From: Macropodus opercularis | Lineage: Eukaryota; Chordata; Actinopteri; Anabantiformes; Osphronemidae | NCBI GenBank assembly: GCA_030770545.1 | Contig: CM061090.1 | Span: 8,821,501-8,885,500 of the forward strand | Length of the DNA: 64,000 nucleotides | Direction of reading: 5' to 3' | Shown here: positions 24,733 through 39,004 of the stretch, piece after piece | How the letters are laid out: the number at the start of each line of letters is the position of its first letter | How positions within the stretch are numbered: position 1 is the stretch's first letter | Program-made: the position numbers and the translations under genes | The notes under the pieces: generated by a model | What the model saw: the letters and a program-made list of their open reading frames with translations, nothing else | Databases searched by the model: none | What the model was told of the DNA's origin: nothing

Positions 24733-25738
24733 ATCTACATGTATGACTTGTAGTATGTGTAGTGTGCCTGATGGATGTAGCGTGCATGCACTTGTACTTT
24801 GTATCATTACTCGTAAGACAGTATCGCTATGCAGGCCGGGAAAATCCCAATAAAATGCATGTTTGTGGTCAAGTCAGTACATGTATGGAATCCTACTCTG
24901 TGAACAGCCACACAACGTTTTGTTCTTCATGCACGTAAACATTCATCTAAGCTAAATAACTGTAAACAGTGACGTCATGCCTGGGTTCCGTCTGGTGTTG
25001 GCAGACGATATGAACCCCACGGAGCTGTAGCTGAAATGAACAAAGCAGGGGAGCAGAGCGCAAGATCACTGCAGGCTAACCACAGCCATGTGAAGGCGAA
25101 TGTTATTTGACACGTCAGGTTTGTTTTTGAAAAGTTTGTTTGCAGTATTTGAGCTGCAAATTTATCTGAGATGAAGAAATAGTTACCTCACTTATGGCCA
25201 CCATGACTCTACAGTGAAAATACAGCTTTGTACGAACGACGGAAACGAGGGAAACTAATGTCAGTAACAGTGATTCTCAAGGGAAAACTAAGTAATCAGC
25301 TTAATTCAGCAAAAAGAAACCATCCAGTAGCCCTGAGGCTTGTACGATCTAGTGCCTTGTTAAAGGGCACTTACAGATCACAGAGCAGTGCACTGAAGCA
25401 GAGTCTGACTATCCTTGGTTTTCACCTTAAAACAGACGCCTGCTGCCATTTAAAACAACGCTGAGCACAGCGGTGACAAGCAGATGAATAAAACGTCCCA
25501 TATTGCTTCTCAGTGGGACATTTCAGACATGACCACAAGATCTATTGATAAGACAGTAGATGCTTAACGGTGACATACAAAAACTTCGGTGCTGATGTGA
25601 TCTAGCGCACTGCTCCCATCTCAAACCATTCTGCCGTTGCCTTTCTTGGAGCTAAATCTCATAATCCTCATACGAGCAGAAGAGAAGCAGAGAAAGATTA
25701 GCATAGCTCTGCTGAAGGTTCAAATTCAAAGCTCATTT

Positions 25739-25744
25739 TTTATT
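25739..25744 (-). terminator. Candidate poly-A signal of OGA
   Basis: Reading the minus strand this is AATAAA, about 240 bp past the OGA stop codon. It is the nearest canonical signal in the correct direction. Confidence 0.5.
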
Positions 25745-25981
25745 TTCTAAATCCCTCAGGGTTCATCCCCATTACTGCCACACAGGCTCAAAGGAATCCA
25801 GGATTGTTTCTTACGAACGTGTTTCTCTACAGAATACAGATCCTGCTTCTTTACAAAGCCGAGATGCTTCTTAGCTAAACTGTACACACTGTGTATCTCG
25901 CATCTTTCAGTGAATCCTGTGCCTTTGTGTATCTGCTGTATACCTTTACGTGTCTGTGTGTGTGTGCGTGTGTGTTTGTGC

Positions 25982-28900
25982 TCAGAGCAGCCTCCCCAGC
26001 ACCACTCCCTCTCTGCTCCTGGCTTCTCCTCTGAGGATCTCCAAGAAGCCCAGTTTCGTCAAGAACTCCAGTCTCTGCCGGTCGGTTGGCTGCACCTCGC
26101 AGAACACACCCTGAGAACCTACACACACGAAGATATAGGTGAAGATGATGCTGCAGTGTGCAGCACAATAACAGTCTGATGTAAAAACTATGAAGCCTAC
26201 AGCATGAAAAACTGTTTTAAGAGGACAACCATCAGATCCCCAGCAGGTAGGCTCATAAATATTTTATTACTGCTGAATTTATTGGTATGAAAACATCTAC
26301 AGTCTGCAGTAATGGAGTCTGTTAGATGACAATGCGTAAACGCTCCATACATGGTTTTGTCTTCTCTAACTAACTTCTCTTCAGCCCTGAGGTGGTGAGC
26401 ACAGAGGTTCACTCTAATTACTACAGTGAGTCTCTAAACAGCAGGACGACCTTTAAGAATAAGAAATATTCAAATACAATCCAGTTTACATAATGTGGGC
26501 ACACTGTGCACTGTCCTCACCATTGGCCTTGAGCGCCGCGAGGAGGGCGGTGAGCAGGATGCGGCTCACGCTGATGTCCACCAGCTCAGGCAGAGCGTCC
26601 AGTCGCAGCTGAGAGGGGAAGTGGTAGAGCAGGGAGTCTGGGTACTCACCCTGGTCCTCCTCCATCAGCTGGATCAAGTCCTGCACAGAGCAACGCAGGG
26701 ATATGAGGACAATCTCAGTCTACAGCAGCGATACTTACAGTAGCTACAGCTAGATCAGCTTCAGCTTAGGCTGACACACCAGGGGCAAGGTTCTACCTCT
26801 GAGCCACTGCCGCCCCAACATTAATAAATCTTGTTACACTTTGATGCCACCCAAATATATTTTAAGCAAATACCAAGAGCATCAGCTTTTATTTTGCAGA
26901 CACAGGCCTCTGTAATTAGTCTAATGTGTTTTCAGACTGAGAAGCGTTTCTCCTGCAATGGAAACCGCTAACAAGAAAGTTTTCTCTCTGATTTTCAGCT
27001 CATAAATTATATACAGTTTGAAGCGGAGCCAGCTATACTTGACTGATTATATAAGACAGTTCTCCTATGGGCAGTGAGACAGGAACAGACGCTATTTCTG
27101 CTATATCAGCCCAGCTGATATACAGCAGTTACTCCATCAACCGTCAAGTGTGTCCACCTGCGTCTGCAGCGTGAGTGACAGTCATCCAAAGTGGGACTGT
27201 CAGCGTGCACCGTGACGCACAGAGTGGGTAGATGAAACCTCCACAGATGTCAGTGACTGACTCGTGCTGTTACTCACCAGCGATTCTGTTCGGGCCCTTT
27301 GTCTAAAATGTGAATGTCGTGATGGGAAATGGCGACAGGAGACAAATCTTCAACAAAGACGCAGAAGTTCATCAAAGGTAATTAAACCTTCACATAACTA
27401 GATAATACAGTAAGTGAGTGTGTGTGTTTTTGTTTATTTGCTTTGTTTACTTTAGTTCACATTATGTTACTAATCCATGTCTCCATGTCAGATGGTTGCA
27501 GGTATGTCTGATAGTTCACCTTTCTGCCTGTAGCACACACTCGAGAGCTCGTGAACAGGTCAATAGGTTGTTCAGTGGCTTCTTTGCTTTCTCTACTCGT
27601 CTTTTCACCTGTGTGTTCGGGTGTGCGTTCCCTCCTCTGGGTGGGTATTTGTCCCTCATGGCTGGCATCCAGCTGGCCTGGCAGCGTTTGGCAAAGGTGC
27701 GAACATCCAAGATGCCCAACACACACCCACACACGCCCAGCTCATCCTCCAGGATGAAGCTGTACTCGGGGCACAGCGCCAGGCACGGCCCGAGACATCT
27801 AGCAAAATAAACAGGCAGGACTTCACTTCCAACCAAGTCTATTATTGTAACGCAGTTGAGTTTCTCCTCCTTCCTTCGCTCACCTGTCTCCTATGACATC
27901 TGGGTGAGCAGCACTGGACTCTTGGCCACCCTGGGTCCTCAGGTGAAGTTGGCGAACCATTCGATACAACTCAGCCTACACACATGGAAATGTATCTTTT
28001 TAAAAATCTACTATCATACTGTACGTTTCCTCAAACACACAGAGTAAACTACGAATCTACAAGTGATTGAGCAATTTAATAGCTGTAGCCACATATAGCA
28101 CTGGTTGACAATTCCATCAGTTTCCTACGATTGTCCATGTGCAGCACCAGCATATGTGGGTGTGACTCCTACCTTGTCCTTGCTGTGGTAGGGCCTGATG
28201 TTGTAGAGACGAGAGGTGGGGAAAAGAGGAGGAGGATGAGTGAAGAGTTCACTGCTGTTGCCAACTGGGAGGATCATCTACACACAAACATTCAGGCTAT
28301 ATTTTAACGGCTAAATTAAATTAAAAATATAAACTGATGAAAAATGGTGCACGTTATTGATGAAGTGTTTTATACGCATGCCGTACCTGCACCTCTCCAG
28401 ACACGCCCCCTTTGAACACCCACGGCTCTGACTCCACTCCCAGCAGCTCAGCTCCAGCTGTCTTTCCACACCCTGATACAGACACGAGGACACTACCATC
28501 ATTAAATTACCTTTACATAACCAAAAAGTCCCCAGGCCACGCCTACTCACAGTGAAAGCAGTTCTTCCAGGAAGCCAGGGTAGAGCTGTCACTCAACACT
28601 CGTCCATCTAGAAGAGGTAGGGGAGCAGGTTGGCACAGGAGGACACTGATCCTTCCTTCACAATACTGTAGCATAACAGCACAGTACAGCACACAGACAT
28701 TTCCTCTTCCTCTTATCTTTCTATGTTCTTACCTAGCCAGCATATGAAGGCCTTCGCCATCAGAGCTGTGTTCCTAAGGTCCCACACATAAGGGTAAAGG
28801 TCATAGAGCACAGCCCTGTTGGCCCCGCCCACCACACTGCAGTGGAGCTGGGCTATGTCTTCACACAGAGACAGGAACCTGGAGGCCCTGCCTCGCCACT

Positions 28901-31900
28901 CGTCAACCTAGGGATCAGGAAAAGGTCACGGTAAGACGGGAAAACATTCACATACACACCACAACAGGAATCCACACAGAGCAAACCAACCTTCTGGGGT
29001 GGTGTCTTTTTGTTGTTGGTGCCGACCAGGTGGCAGTTTGTTTTCAGCCAGGTCAGATCCTGTAACAGCTTCTGAGCAGACGGGCCGTGTTCATGAGGCA
29101 GATAATGAAGACCGACCAGCAGGCGCACCTGCGACTCGCTTAGCAGGCCTTTCCCACTACAGGACCCCCGACCCTGAGCTTTCTGTCCCCTGCTTCCACC
29201 TGAAGGAACCACAGCTCGGGTTCCTGGAGTGTGGTGGCTGAGTTGATTGGGCTGGGGTGACATCTCCCCTTTGACCTTAGTGGGTGACGGTGGAGGTGAA
29301 CTGGAGTTCAAGGGGAAGACAGGGAGTTTGGCCACAGCACAGGTGCCTCTTAAGGTGGAGGGGCTGTCGGATGTGTCGGCTGGTTTGCACCGAGACGATG
29401 GAGCGGACGAGCGTTGGTCTGCCCGTGAGCTCTGACGACCTAGAATGAATAAAAACATAGGTTGCCTACATAATTGTCAACAGTGCAATTAAAAACATTA
29501 AATCACACATATATCACATCTTTCACCTGCTTGTAATGGTTGGTTGAGTTCCTCCATCCAGTCATGTAGTGCAGCAGACAGAGCTTTGTCAGGACAGTAC
29601 TCACACTCATCATCTACACAATATAAAACACTGTGTTATTGTACACACTGAATGCTTTTATAGATAGTACACAAACTGAATGTATGGAGCATTTTTTCAA
29701 TTTTCAACTGCTTTTCATCTACAATAATGTAGAAATAATATTTGCCAGTCTAGTTAACAATATTTGTACAGGACTAATACACAAACATTGCATTTGCCGT
29801 CAAATGTGGACACTTATCTTTGTTGCGATCACACTTAATACTCTGTATCCAGTAATGACTTCATAAGCCACCAACACCTCATTCCTCCATTAAAAATCCT
29901 TTTCCATCCACATCACAGGCCTCAGCCTGCCCTTCATCTCCTCTGTCGTTCCCTCCCTCAAATAGTCTATTTCTTCTCCTCTCTCCTCATTTCTTCCTTC
30001 TTCGCACTACACAATTAAAGTACCCCCCACCACCACCTCTCCCTCCGCTTAGTCTCCAGAATAACATGTCACGCTACAGTGCTTCTCTCTTCTGCAGTTT
30101 TCCATCCAACTCCCTTGTTTCTTCTTTTTGTTTCTGGCTGAATTCTCATAAATTCTACTGTCACAGGAAATTAAATGCAATAACAAATTACTTTTAAAGC
30201 TCCACTTTCATGTATTGTACTTCAAATGCAAACCTATATAAATATCTGTTGTCATGCATATCTATACAACAAAATGAAGTAAACACCGCAGATCTAATAA
30301 TTTCTGCAATCACAGACACTTTTGCCGTGAGAGTAGATGATGATTAATATTACTGTCTGAAAGCCTTTGGAGTACACAACAGATGGAGCTTCTGTTCCTG
30401 CAAGTTTATTTGTTAGTTAATATCAGGCAATGTTCCTTCTGCTAGTAAAACTGTGTCAAGCAGTAGCCGGCTCTGGTACTGCTTTACCTTTCCTCCCCTC
30501 TTCTCCAGCTCTGTACCAGCTCCCCAGCGTGTACAGTGGGATGTAGTTGGCTTCAAACTCGCAGTTAGGGTTGAGCAACAGGCCTCTGAGGTGGCTCCTC
30601 AGCCGAGGCTCTCGACCCTTGAAGGGCCCCAGGAAGAGACGTCTGGAGTCGTAGTCGTTGGCGTGCAGGTTGTCCCATATGAGCGGGGGCCGCTGGAGGA
30701 CGGACTGCACCTCAGCGAGGCAGTCCACCGACAGCTTTCTGGAGATGACCTTACTGCCTGTGGAACATAAGAGAAGGTTGAAGCAGCATCACATACATCA
30801 CCACGTCTGACAACATGGGAGGGATCTGAGTAAGTTATTATCAGATCAGTGCACTTGTACTCGGTTCAGTTCCCTGACTGAGGCTTTAAAATGTGAACAA
30901 GCAACATTCAATGAGACCTGTGTATCTCTCTCAAACAAAAAATTTAACGGACAGACATGAATGTATTGTAAGCACGACAGGTGTTGATAATCATCAGCTG
31001 TTAACACCTGAAACTATTGTCTGCAGGGGTAAAACATCTGTGAGTTACCGAGTTATAGCGTTTCACAAATTGCTCACATATTTACGCCTGTCTCGTTTTT
31101 CCATCAGGTGCTTTGTTGTCGCGCAGATGAGTTACACATTTTTTTTTCTTTTTTTTTTTTTTTTTTAAACAGACCTGTTGAACTTTTGTTTCTCCAGCGT
31201 GATTTTCCTGCTTTACTCTTTAGTATATTTTAAGTGGCTAGAAAAAAGTTCAGTGATTAAAAAACAATATATATTTAAGAAATGAAGTAAAAGACAGCGG
31301 GTGATAATGTCCGTGCGTGACTGTGCTTCTCCTGCAGCTTTATATGCATGTGGGCGTATGTGCACCTCAGTCTCTGTGGAGGAGGTTGTGTGTGAATCTG
31401 TACTGCTCTTATTTTCATGAGTGCATTCAGAGTAGGTGTGTTATTAACCAGGAAATATCAGGCAAACTAATGATGCTAAAATAACAAGAAATTGCGCTGG
31501 TGAAAGTTGTGGGTGTTTGTATTTCTATAAGTCTCATCCTTGTGGGAATGTCTTGATGGATTGTAGTGTTTTCACACTTTGGCACAAATGTCCACTTGCT
31601 CATGTGTGTTCATCAACACTAAACACTAAACAGACTCTACACAGACTAGTACTTCTGCATAACTTACTATTACTATTCAGCATGATTATTTAAATCAGTT
31701 ACATTAATTCACCCCTCATAGATATGATATTATATGGATAAAATGCCTCACCTGTCCATATTACTGTTATGTTGGGTAGTAGGTCTTCCCCAACAGTCTG
31801 CAGGTATGGAGACTTAGACACGCTGGGAGAGCACAAAGAGCCACAATACTCTACAGGGAGGACAGAGAAACATGCTTCTGTGACTCAGTCAAATTACATC

Positions 31901-34900
31901 AAATCTCATCAACTAACCTTTTCCACCTTCAGTCCTACCTGTTGGGCAAAAAAGGAAGACGGGTGGTTCCCCCAGGAACCGATAGATCTCATTGGTTACT
32001 GTGACCTGAGCGTGGGCGAATGAGGAGAAGGCCTCGCTGTCGGCCTGACACATGGAGTGATCAATGTCATCAAACAGTATGGCAAATGCCTGACAACCCA
32101 AGTCTGATACCTAGAACGAGAGACCACGTCACATGTAATGAAGGCTCAGTTCAGTTTTGTGTGCTTTGTGATAGCGTGTTAAATACCTGTCTTAGCTTGC
32201 GCTTGAGTAGTGTCAGGTCACAGGAAGAAGAGAAGACGATGTCCTGACCAGGGGAGAGGGCGTAAACAAACCTCAGGCCTCTCGACTGAGCCTCCGCTAT
32301 AAGAGTACGCAACTGACCTGAAGGGAAGCAAGTAAGACAAAATGAGACAAACTGGCAAAACAAAGAGTGAAATTTGACTAAAAGTTAAAAGGGATGTAGG
32401 AGCGTGAAGAAAGACAAACAATCATAAATGTTGATTTACTACTGTATGTAACAAAAATGACAGATTATGTAACAGCACCTTTCTGACAATGGCAAACGTT
32501 GCCAGACTCTCTGAAGAACAGCCTGGTTCTCCGTAATCAGTTTCATGGGTCTGTAGAGAAATCCTTTGGCTTTGGAAGCTTTTACGACAGTACAGCAAGT
32601 AATGTCATGAAGGCTAATTCATATTTTGAACAAGTCACTAGTCACTAGTGTGGTGCAGACTTTTGCTGTCTCTAGGGTTGAATGAGCCTCAAATCATGAA
32701 ATTTAAATTAGTTCTCCTGCGATTTGTCATTTCTCCGCTGTAACACTGTCAGACCTATGAATTATTGTTAATGACAAGAAGCTTAAATCGGAAACAGCAG
32801 AACCAAATTAATACATTACCCGCAATTCAACTTCTGAGTGATATACAGGACGCAGTGAACGTCCCTCCCTCAGTGATGTAAATACCAGAAGGTGCATAAA
32901 ACACACAGGATGCTCTTACCCTCCTCCTCGGGAGAATAGACTTCCCTCCACAACAGTCTGTGTTTAAGGTCATCTTTTGGGCCATACAAGTAGGTGTTCA
33001 GCCCCCATCGCTGCATCCTGGTGGAGAAAGACAACAGCACCAGAGGTTTCAGAGGTTTGGGAATTATAGTATATAAGTCAGTGCATATGGAACGAGGTTC
33101 ATGTTTCTTTAAATGATCATTTTAGCTTTTTTTGATTTACGGAGTTATTTAACTTATATAGGTATGTTTTTACACTGCAATTTAGTGTTTGACTTGGCTA
33201 AATATTTTTTTTTTTTTTACTACTTACACATATATACATTGTGTTTTGCCATCCCACTCTCACCCATGGAGCAAGCAGACATTTAATATATGCATATAGG
33301 GACAGAAGGACAAGATCTGAGATCCACTGTATCGATCGCTGGGCTCCATGGCTGCTTCCGTTACAGTAAATGACCTCCTGAATTATAAATAGAGCATAGT
33401 ACTAGGAGCGAAACAATATCTGCATCATTTTGCATTTACTCACACACATCCACACAGAAAACATGAGTCTGCTCTGTCCCAGTTGCCTTCTTTGGACATG
33501 GACCAGCTCTTGTCTTTCTTGTCAATTGTGGGTGGACTGTGTTCTCACTGTCTCTCTCTCTGCTTCATTTCCTGGACAGATGGTATGTAAGTCGCCTCCA
33601 CGAAGCTGCAGCCTACTGTACCTTCCTCACACACACACACTCATGTACTGCACACCAATCCACAGCCCTAATACGCCAAAAACTTATGCAACATTCATTG
33701 TACTCTATGAATTTGGTCTGCACCCCACACTAGAGACCAAAAAAGCTGATCTATAATTAAACCTGGAGCCCACACACTCTGCTGCTTCCCTCACACAGTC
33801 AAATCCATCCTCATGGGCTCTTTATAAAGCTATATAGCTTGTTCAGCAAAGTGTTGCTGGCTGCATTTTAACGGACTGTGTGTTTTTAGTTGACACATGA
33901 TGAAATCATACCTTAAATAAGAGCAGTAACACTGCAGCGTTTTAGTTTGGTCCACATGTATTTAAGAGCAGTAGAAGGCAGGGAAGGAACGACTGCTCTC
34001 CAGGGATGCACACAGGCGTCACAATTGGTTGTTGGGCTGCAAAACTGTGTCACAGCTCCCAACAGGGATCCATGTCATTCCACATACATGTGGGATCAGT
34101 GTGTCATTAATAATTAATTGATTTCTTACTATACAGTCTATACACACAGGCTGATATAAGTACCCATTAAATAGAGCACTACATCCTTTTTGAATGCAGT
34201 GAATCACGTGTATTTTTGTTCCTCTATCAGTGTGGTCATGTTTGAGTTTTGATGAATGTTGTTTTAATTGGTTATTTGCTAAATGATTCAGTATCTACAG
34301 TAAGTCTGTGTGATAGAAATCACCGCAAGCAGATTGTCTCTCTTTCTAGAGCTTTGTTTTGTTTAGTCTACTTTCAGAGAGACGGGGCTTGTGATCATGT
34401 GTACTTAATATTGCAATAAGAACTTAAACAGCTTTAGCTACAATTTTTACATTATCACAATGCTCAAGCTTCATACTGTACATAATAAACAGCCCAGCTC
34501 CAAGGTCTATGACCAACAGCAGCTCCCTGGAGTGAAGGTCTGCACAGACGCCACCAAATAAAGCAAAGCAAAACGCACCACCGTGTTAAGAGAACACGTA
34601 CAGCTCACTGGCAGGGAATGTTTCCAATTCACTTTTGCTGACGATTGTAGATGTTCAGTGTTTTGTCCAAGGGTTTGTTAGCAGCGAGGATAAACCAGGA
34701 ACAGAACCATCACCCATTTGCTTTGTGGATGACTGAGCTTCATTCTGCTCCTGTTCACCACCTTGTGGAAAATATGAAGGAGGTCAAGAGTTCACCTGCA
34801 CCAGCGTTGCAAACGCGTGCAGGAGCGAGTCACAGAACAGCCAGATGGAGCCCCACACTAGACACAGCGGGAAACTAGACCTATGACCAGAGGCCGCATC

Positions 34901-37289
34901 CTCTGCTAACATGGTGGGAGCTTAGCATCAGAACAGAGGAAACACAGAAACAAGCAGGTGCAAAGAGCTACAGTATGTGTCTAGACCTACAGTCAGTTAG
35001 GGGCTTTACAGGTTATGATCTTGGGCTTGATTTGGTTCTTAAAAGCCACCTGAATTTAGCTGAATAGGCTTCAATAACCCATAAAACCTGCTAGAGCTTC
35101 TAGTAGATACTACGTTTTTTTACAAACTGCACAAGTATGAACTTAGTATAGTGATGCTAAAAGGAAAGTTGAGGTGTCTGCAAAGTAGAAGTAGCGGAAT
35201 TCTTCTCCCGGGGACCATGAATGTCACAGAAGATATACCTGCAGTTTCTGTGATAGTTGTTGATGTATTTCAGTCTGATGCAGCCACCCAGCTGGTGAAG
35301 CTAAAACTCCATTGATGTAAGCAACCATGTGTGTGATGCTCTTTCTTTATGCTTCCACTGTAGCACAACAGAGCATCTGCCTCCTGTCTGCCGCGGCTGA
35401 AGCACAGGACTGAGAACGAAGCCTTTTGCTATGGAGTCTTTCTGCATCAGTGACTTCTCTCAGGTCTGTGCGGCACTAAAATAGAGACGAGCAACTGGAT
35501 TCAGCACCTCCGGCCTCAGCTCAGACAGCTCCTGACAACATCCATGTGAAAAGGTCCAACAGCACACAACTAACGCCTCTGATGAACTTAACCAGAGGTG
35601 AGCATGGAAACCTGTGCTGACGAACACAGTAGAGGGAGAAAATCCTTAGAAACACCAGGTTCATGACTGTGCTGGCAGACCTACCATTGGAAGAGAACTT
35701 TCCTCTGATCCATAGACCACGGCCGCCCATAGAAACCTGCAGACAGGTAGAACAATGAAATGACAGTAAGCCTGTGTCACGATGATTAGCGTCAGGAAGT
35801 CATGCAGGGCACACATGTCCATAACTTCTCTGTTTTATATGGTTTATGCAAGTCTGCTTGGATTCAAACGGATTTGTTCTTTTTCACTGGCTTTTAATGG
35901 ATCATGCTGAAGCTCTTGATTACACATTGTATCGTTGCTGGAAATGTTGATTTGCTGCACGTTTCATACTAATTTCAGAGTGGACAGTTACCACCTCCTG
36001 GTCACGCGACTGTACAGTACGATATTAGCACTTGAACTCTTGCAGTGCTGACTTGGTTACACCAGCGTCTCAGAGAAGCACAATCTCCATTTTCTATTTT
36101 TGGAATCGGGAGCATCTATTCCTCCTTTGTGTGGAACACTTGGTTATGGTGTGTACAGTATGTGGGTCATAGTGAGAGGACTATTGGATCTGCTGACAGT
36201 TCAGACTGCGCTCTACTGCATGCCTGAGGGGAGTGTCTATCTCTGCGTGCATGTGTGTGACATGTCTACCTGTGTGCATGTGTGTGTGTGTGTGTGTGTG
36301 TGTGAAGCGAGAGATAGAGCTGCACGGTGCCTCATACTGTTACTAATGTAATATGAATTTCCACAAAATCAAACACAGCCCAAAGGGTTGTAAACCACAT
36401 TAGCTGAAATTCACTGAGACTGGACAGCGAAATCAATGAGATGCTGACAGGAATGTAAGTCACAACTATTTCAGTAAAGATTTCATAGACTTAAATTATT
36501 AAAATGTTGCTGTAATGCAATCAAATACATGCTTATTATTCGTAATAATCTCTGAGCTATACGTTCAACAGTATTTTGCAAAAAGTAACACACTGTAAGA
36601 ATCGCATTTAGATTTGATGATTGGTTGATTTGATTGGTTACTGTCACCTGTTCTCACTATGACAGGAACACAAACAAACGTCTATTAAACTCACATGGAA
36701 TCTTTTTAGAATTATAATCATTTGTGCACATAAATATTACAATAGTGCTGCAGTGTTATTGACATCACTAACATCACTATGATGTCTTTTCGTCTCGATC
36801 CCGTGGTGTTTCACATGATAATCACTGCTGTTTTTTGCTGTTTTCACCTTTGTTTCTACTAACATCCCTGTCATCATCATCTCCTCCTTCACTCTTATCA
36901 AATGACCATCTCTACATTAGGTTCACCATCAACAACCATTATGCAGATCATTTCCGTGCTTCCTTCAGCCTTTCAACCAGACACTATTGAATGCTCTCCA
37001 CTCCAGTGATGTCCAGGTCTGACATCTGCTCTGCTCCCCACCACGTTGCCTAATATTGATTTTACAGTATGTCCATACACATTTCACCACTCCCTCCCTC
37101 CCCCCGTGTAAAATAGGCGGCCAAACGTCGCGTAGTAAATATAGGTCAAACGGGGTCCGGTCACAATTCACTTCCCCGAGGTACAGTAGGAATAAAAATT
37201 TTCTCCCATTTTCTCAGCGGAGGTCAGTGATCCAGTCGACAGCTCTTACCTTCCACCACGCCACAAAGAAACTCCGTCTCCTCCTCCAT
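25982..37289 (-). CDS. oga: O-GlcNAcase (protein O-GlcNAc hydrolase), 17 exons
   Basis: The enzyme removes O-GlcNAc from Ser/Thr of nuclear and cytosolic proteins. Coding exons in transcript order: 37289-37250, 35736-35685, 33017-32920, 32317-32187, 32110-31939, 31850-31752, 30757-30488, 29613-29527, 29439-28991, 28907-28733, 28607-28551, 28472-28387, 28277-28173, 27975-27884, 27798-27609, 26680-26521, 26118-25982. All phases agree and give 799 residues. The N-terminal GH84 domain starts MEEETEFLCGVVEGFYGRPW and includes LNTYLYGPKDD, the catalytic pair in AILFDDIDHSM, EIYRFLGEP, WDNLHANDYD and NPNCEFEANY. A Ser/Pro-rich linker (exon 9) leads into the helical stalk (LPHEHGPSAQKLL, VLYDLYPYVWDL). 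The C-terminal acetyltransferase-like domain shows PDVIGDR, FILEDELGVCG, SWMPAMRDKY and GVFCEVQP. Human OGA is about 916 aa, so this copy is shorter, mainly in linker regions. It may be a fish-specific paralog. All active-site residues I can align are present, so I expect activity. Confidence 0.93.
26765..26815 (-). mobile_element. SINE head fragment
   Basis: The minus strand reads GGGGCGGCAGTGGCTCAGAG followed by GTAGA, resembling the tRNA-derived head of common fish SINEs, with an A-box-like TGGCTCAGAGG. It lies in OGA intron 16, minus strand, hence in the same sense as the gene. No B box or tail is evident. Confidence 0.45.
36277..36303. repeat. GT microsatellite in OGA intron 1
   Basis: This is a run of about 12-13 GT units within the 1.5-kb first intron. 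The rest of that intron and of the 2.7-kb second intron (33018-35684) shows no exon or clear element. Confidence 0.85.
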
Positions 37290-37520
37290 CCTGTCCTCCG
37301 TCCCGCTGCCTCCCTGCGCTTCCTAACAAACGAGGGAAGACGAGATGCTCTCCCCGTCCGTCAGGTTACACAGATCCTCTTCATGCTTCTCCTCGATCTG
37401 CCTCCACCTCCTTCTCTCCCTCTTCTCTTCTCTTCTCTTCTGTTCTTTCTGTATCGCCGGAGCTCTCGTGCTGCGTTCACGTGCTCGGCGGAAGCTGCAT
37501 CTTTCCAGCATCCACGTTGT
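37290..37520 (-). promoter_or_regulatory. OGA 5' UTR and probable promoter
   Basis: This covers the sequence immediately upstream of the OGA start codon on the minus strand. It is richer in CpG than its surroundings (for example GTTCACGTGCTCGGCGGAAG at about 37476-37495) and contains a TCTTC-repeat pyrimidine tract at about 37420-37440 on the plus strand. An in-frame TAG lies upstream of the chosen ATG. The exact transcription start cannot be fixed by eye. Confidence 0.45.
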
Positions 37521-37589
37521 ATCAGCGCTTCAGTGACGACATCCTCAAAATACGCGTTAAATAGAATGAATGAATGACACAACGGCTAA

Positions 37590-38700
37590 TGTGGCCGAGT
37601 TGATCAAGTTAATAGAAGTAGTAGTGAAAAGAAATCTATAAAATATGTTGTGTGTAGAACTCATATACCTTAAACCAATGTTAAAAGAAATTACAAGTGT
37701 CATCACATCACAAGTGTTCCGTGGCAATTTTAATTTCCCTACTTTTAGACAGGTCGTTGTTGTAGCCTGTTAGCACACCGCTAGCTGCCAGTAAGGTATA
37801 GCTAGCCACTAGCTTTACCTCATCCGTGGTAGCTGAAATTCACACATCTACTTTTAATGCACAGTTTTAGTAGCAATAACTTTCTACAATAACATTTCAA
37901 CATTTTATCACAATGGCAACTGCACGATATTAATTAATTCCCATTCCTAATGTAGTAATACAATACTATGACGCTACTCTATCACTGTCTAGTGACACTG
38001 TGGTAACTAGAAGCGTTTTCAGCAATAATCAGACATGAGATCTGTCAGAGTCACACTGACAGTAGTGATGATTCTCCCAGAACGAGATGGACAAGCTGAG
38101 CTGATGGGCCGTGACAGACAGCTCGCTTTGGCTTGTCTGCATCTGTTTCCTCGATTCAAAATTGTTTTTTTGTTTTTAAAATAAAGAGAATGAACTTAAA
38201 ATATTCTCTCATTACACAGGAGTGAAAATAAATGTTTTTGTTATACTGGTTCAATCTTATTTTCTTGCAGTTGACGTAAATAAGAGACACTGTAAAAATA
38301 CGCTACATGTAGATTTCACTGTCAGTCATTGCACAGGATACTGCAGAAAATGACAAGGCTGAAAATGATCTGAAAATGTCTGTCACTGTACTTACACTAT
38401 ACTGACACTTCATACAGTTAATGTTATGGATTATTTCATGCAAAGAATTAAGTATAATAGAATAAGTATTTTAGTGGCATGCTTGCCATTAATGAAAGAT
38501 TAATTACCTTACTATATAAAATTATTATTATTATAATCAGTCCATTGAGGAGATGTGGTCATGCTAAGTACTAATCTGCGGTACAATAACATAAATAAAG
38601 TTAAAAAGACTATGCCTTTTAAAAACACATACAACTTCTAAAGACACATTGTGCAGAAAAATATTTTGGCATATCTTTCCATCAGTGCATGAAGAACAGT
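37590..38700. other. Intergenic gap between OGA and the first lectin gene
   Basis: The two flanking genes are divergent. The interval is AT-rich with short A/T runs and no recognisable exon or mobile element. Confidence 0.5.
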
Positions 38701-38799
38701 AATGAACCTATGTAGCTTTCGCTTCCTGATTTCTCACTAAAGAGCCTGTTTTTCTTTCCATGAATCTTGTTGGCACCATCCAGATTCACAGAAGCTGAG

Positions 38800-38896
38800 C
38801 TCGAACCAACATGAGACAAGGTCTTCATTCAAGCAGCAGAGAGTAACTGAGCAGCAGGTAACTGTGTTTGAGCTGACAGTAGTTACAGAGTCACAG
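38800..38896 (+). other. Probable non-coding first exon of lectin gene A
   Basis: The segment ends in CACAG followed by GTATGT, a good donor. Similar sequence (TTCAAGCAG, GCTGACAG) occurs at the equivalent place before gene B (about 48390-48451), also followed by GTATGT. The likely acceptor is not fixed. Start is approximate. Confidence 0.35.
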
Positions 38897-39004
38897 GTAT
38901 GTGGATGTAGGGGTTGGAATGTGTTCACATACAGACAAACACTTCACAATTTTAAACTAATGCATTTAGGTCTTTTGAAATGCTTCTTTTCAAAGGTTTG
39001 ACTC

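Larger units (their letters stand above)
23310..25738. other. Intergenic gap between transporter and OGA
   Basis: This is the tail-to-tail interval. It contains a long GT microsatellite (24177-24254) and a MITE (24463-24732). I see no coding exon; the remaining AT-rich sequence is unremarkable. Confidence 0.6.
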
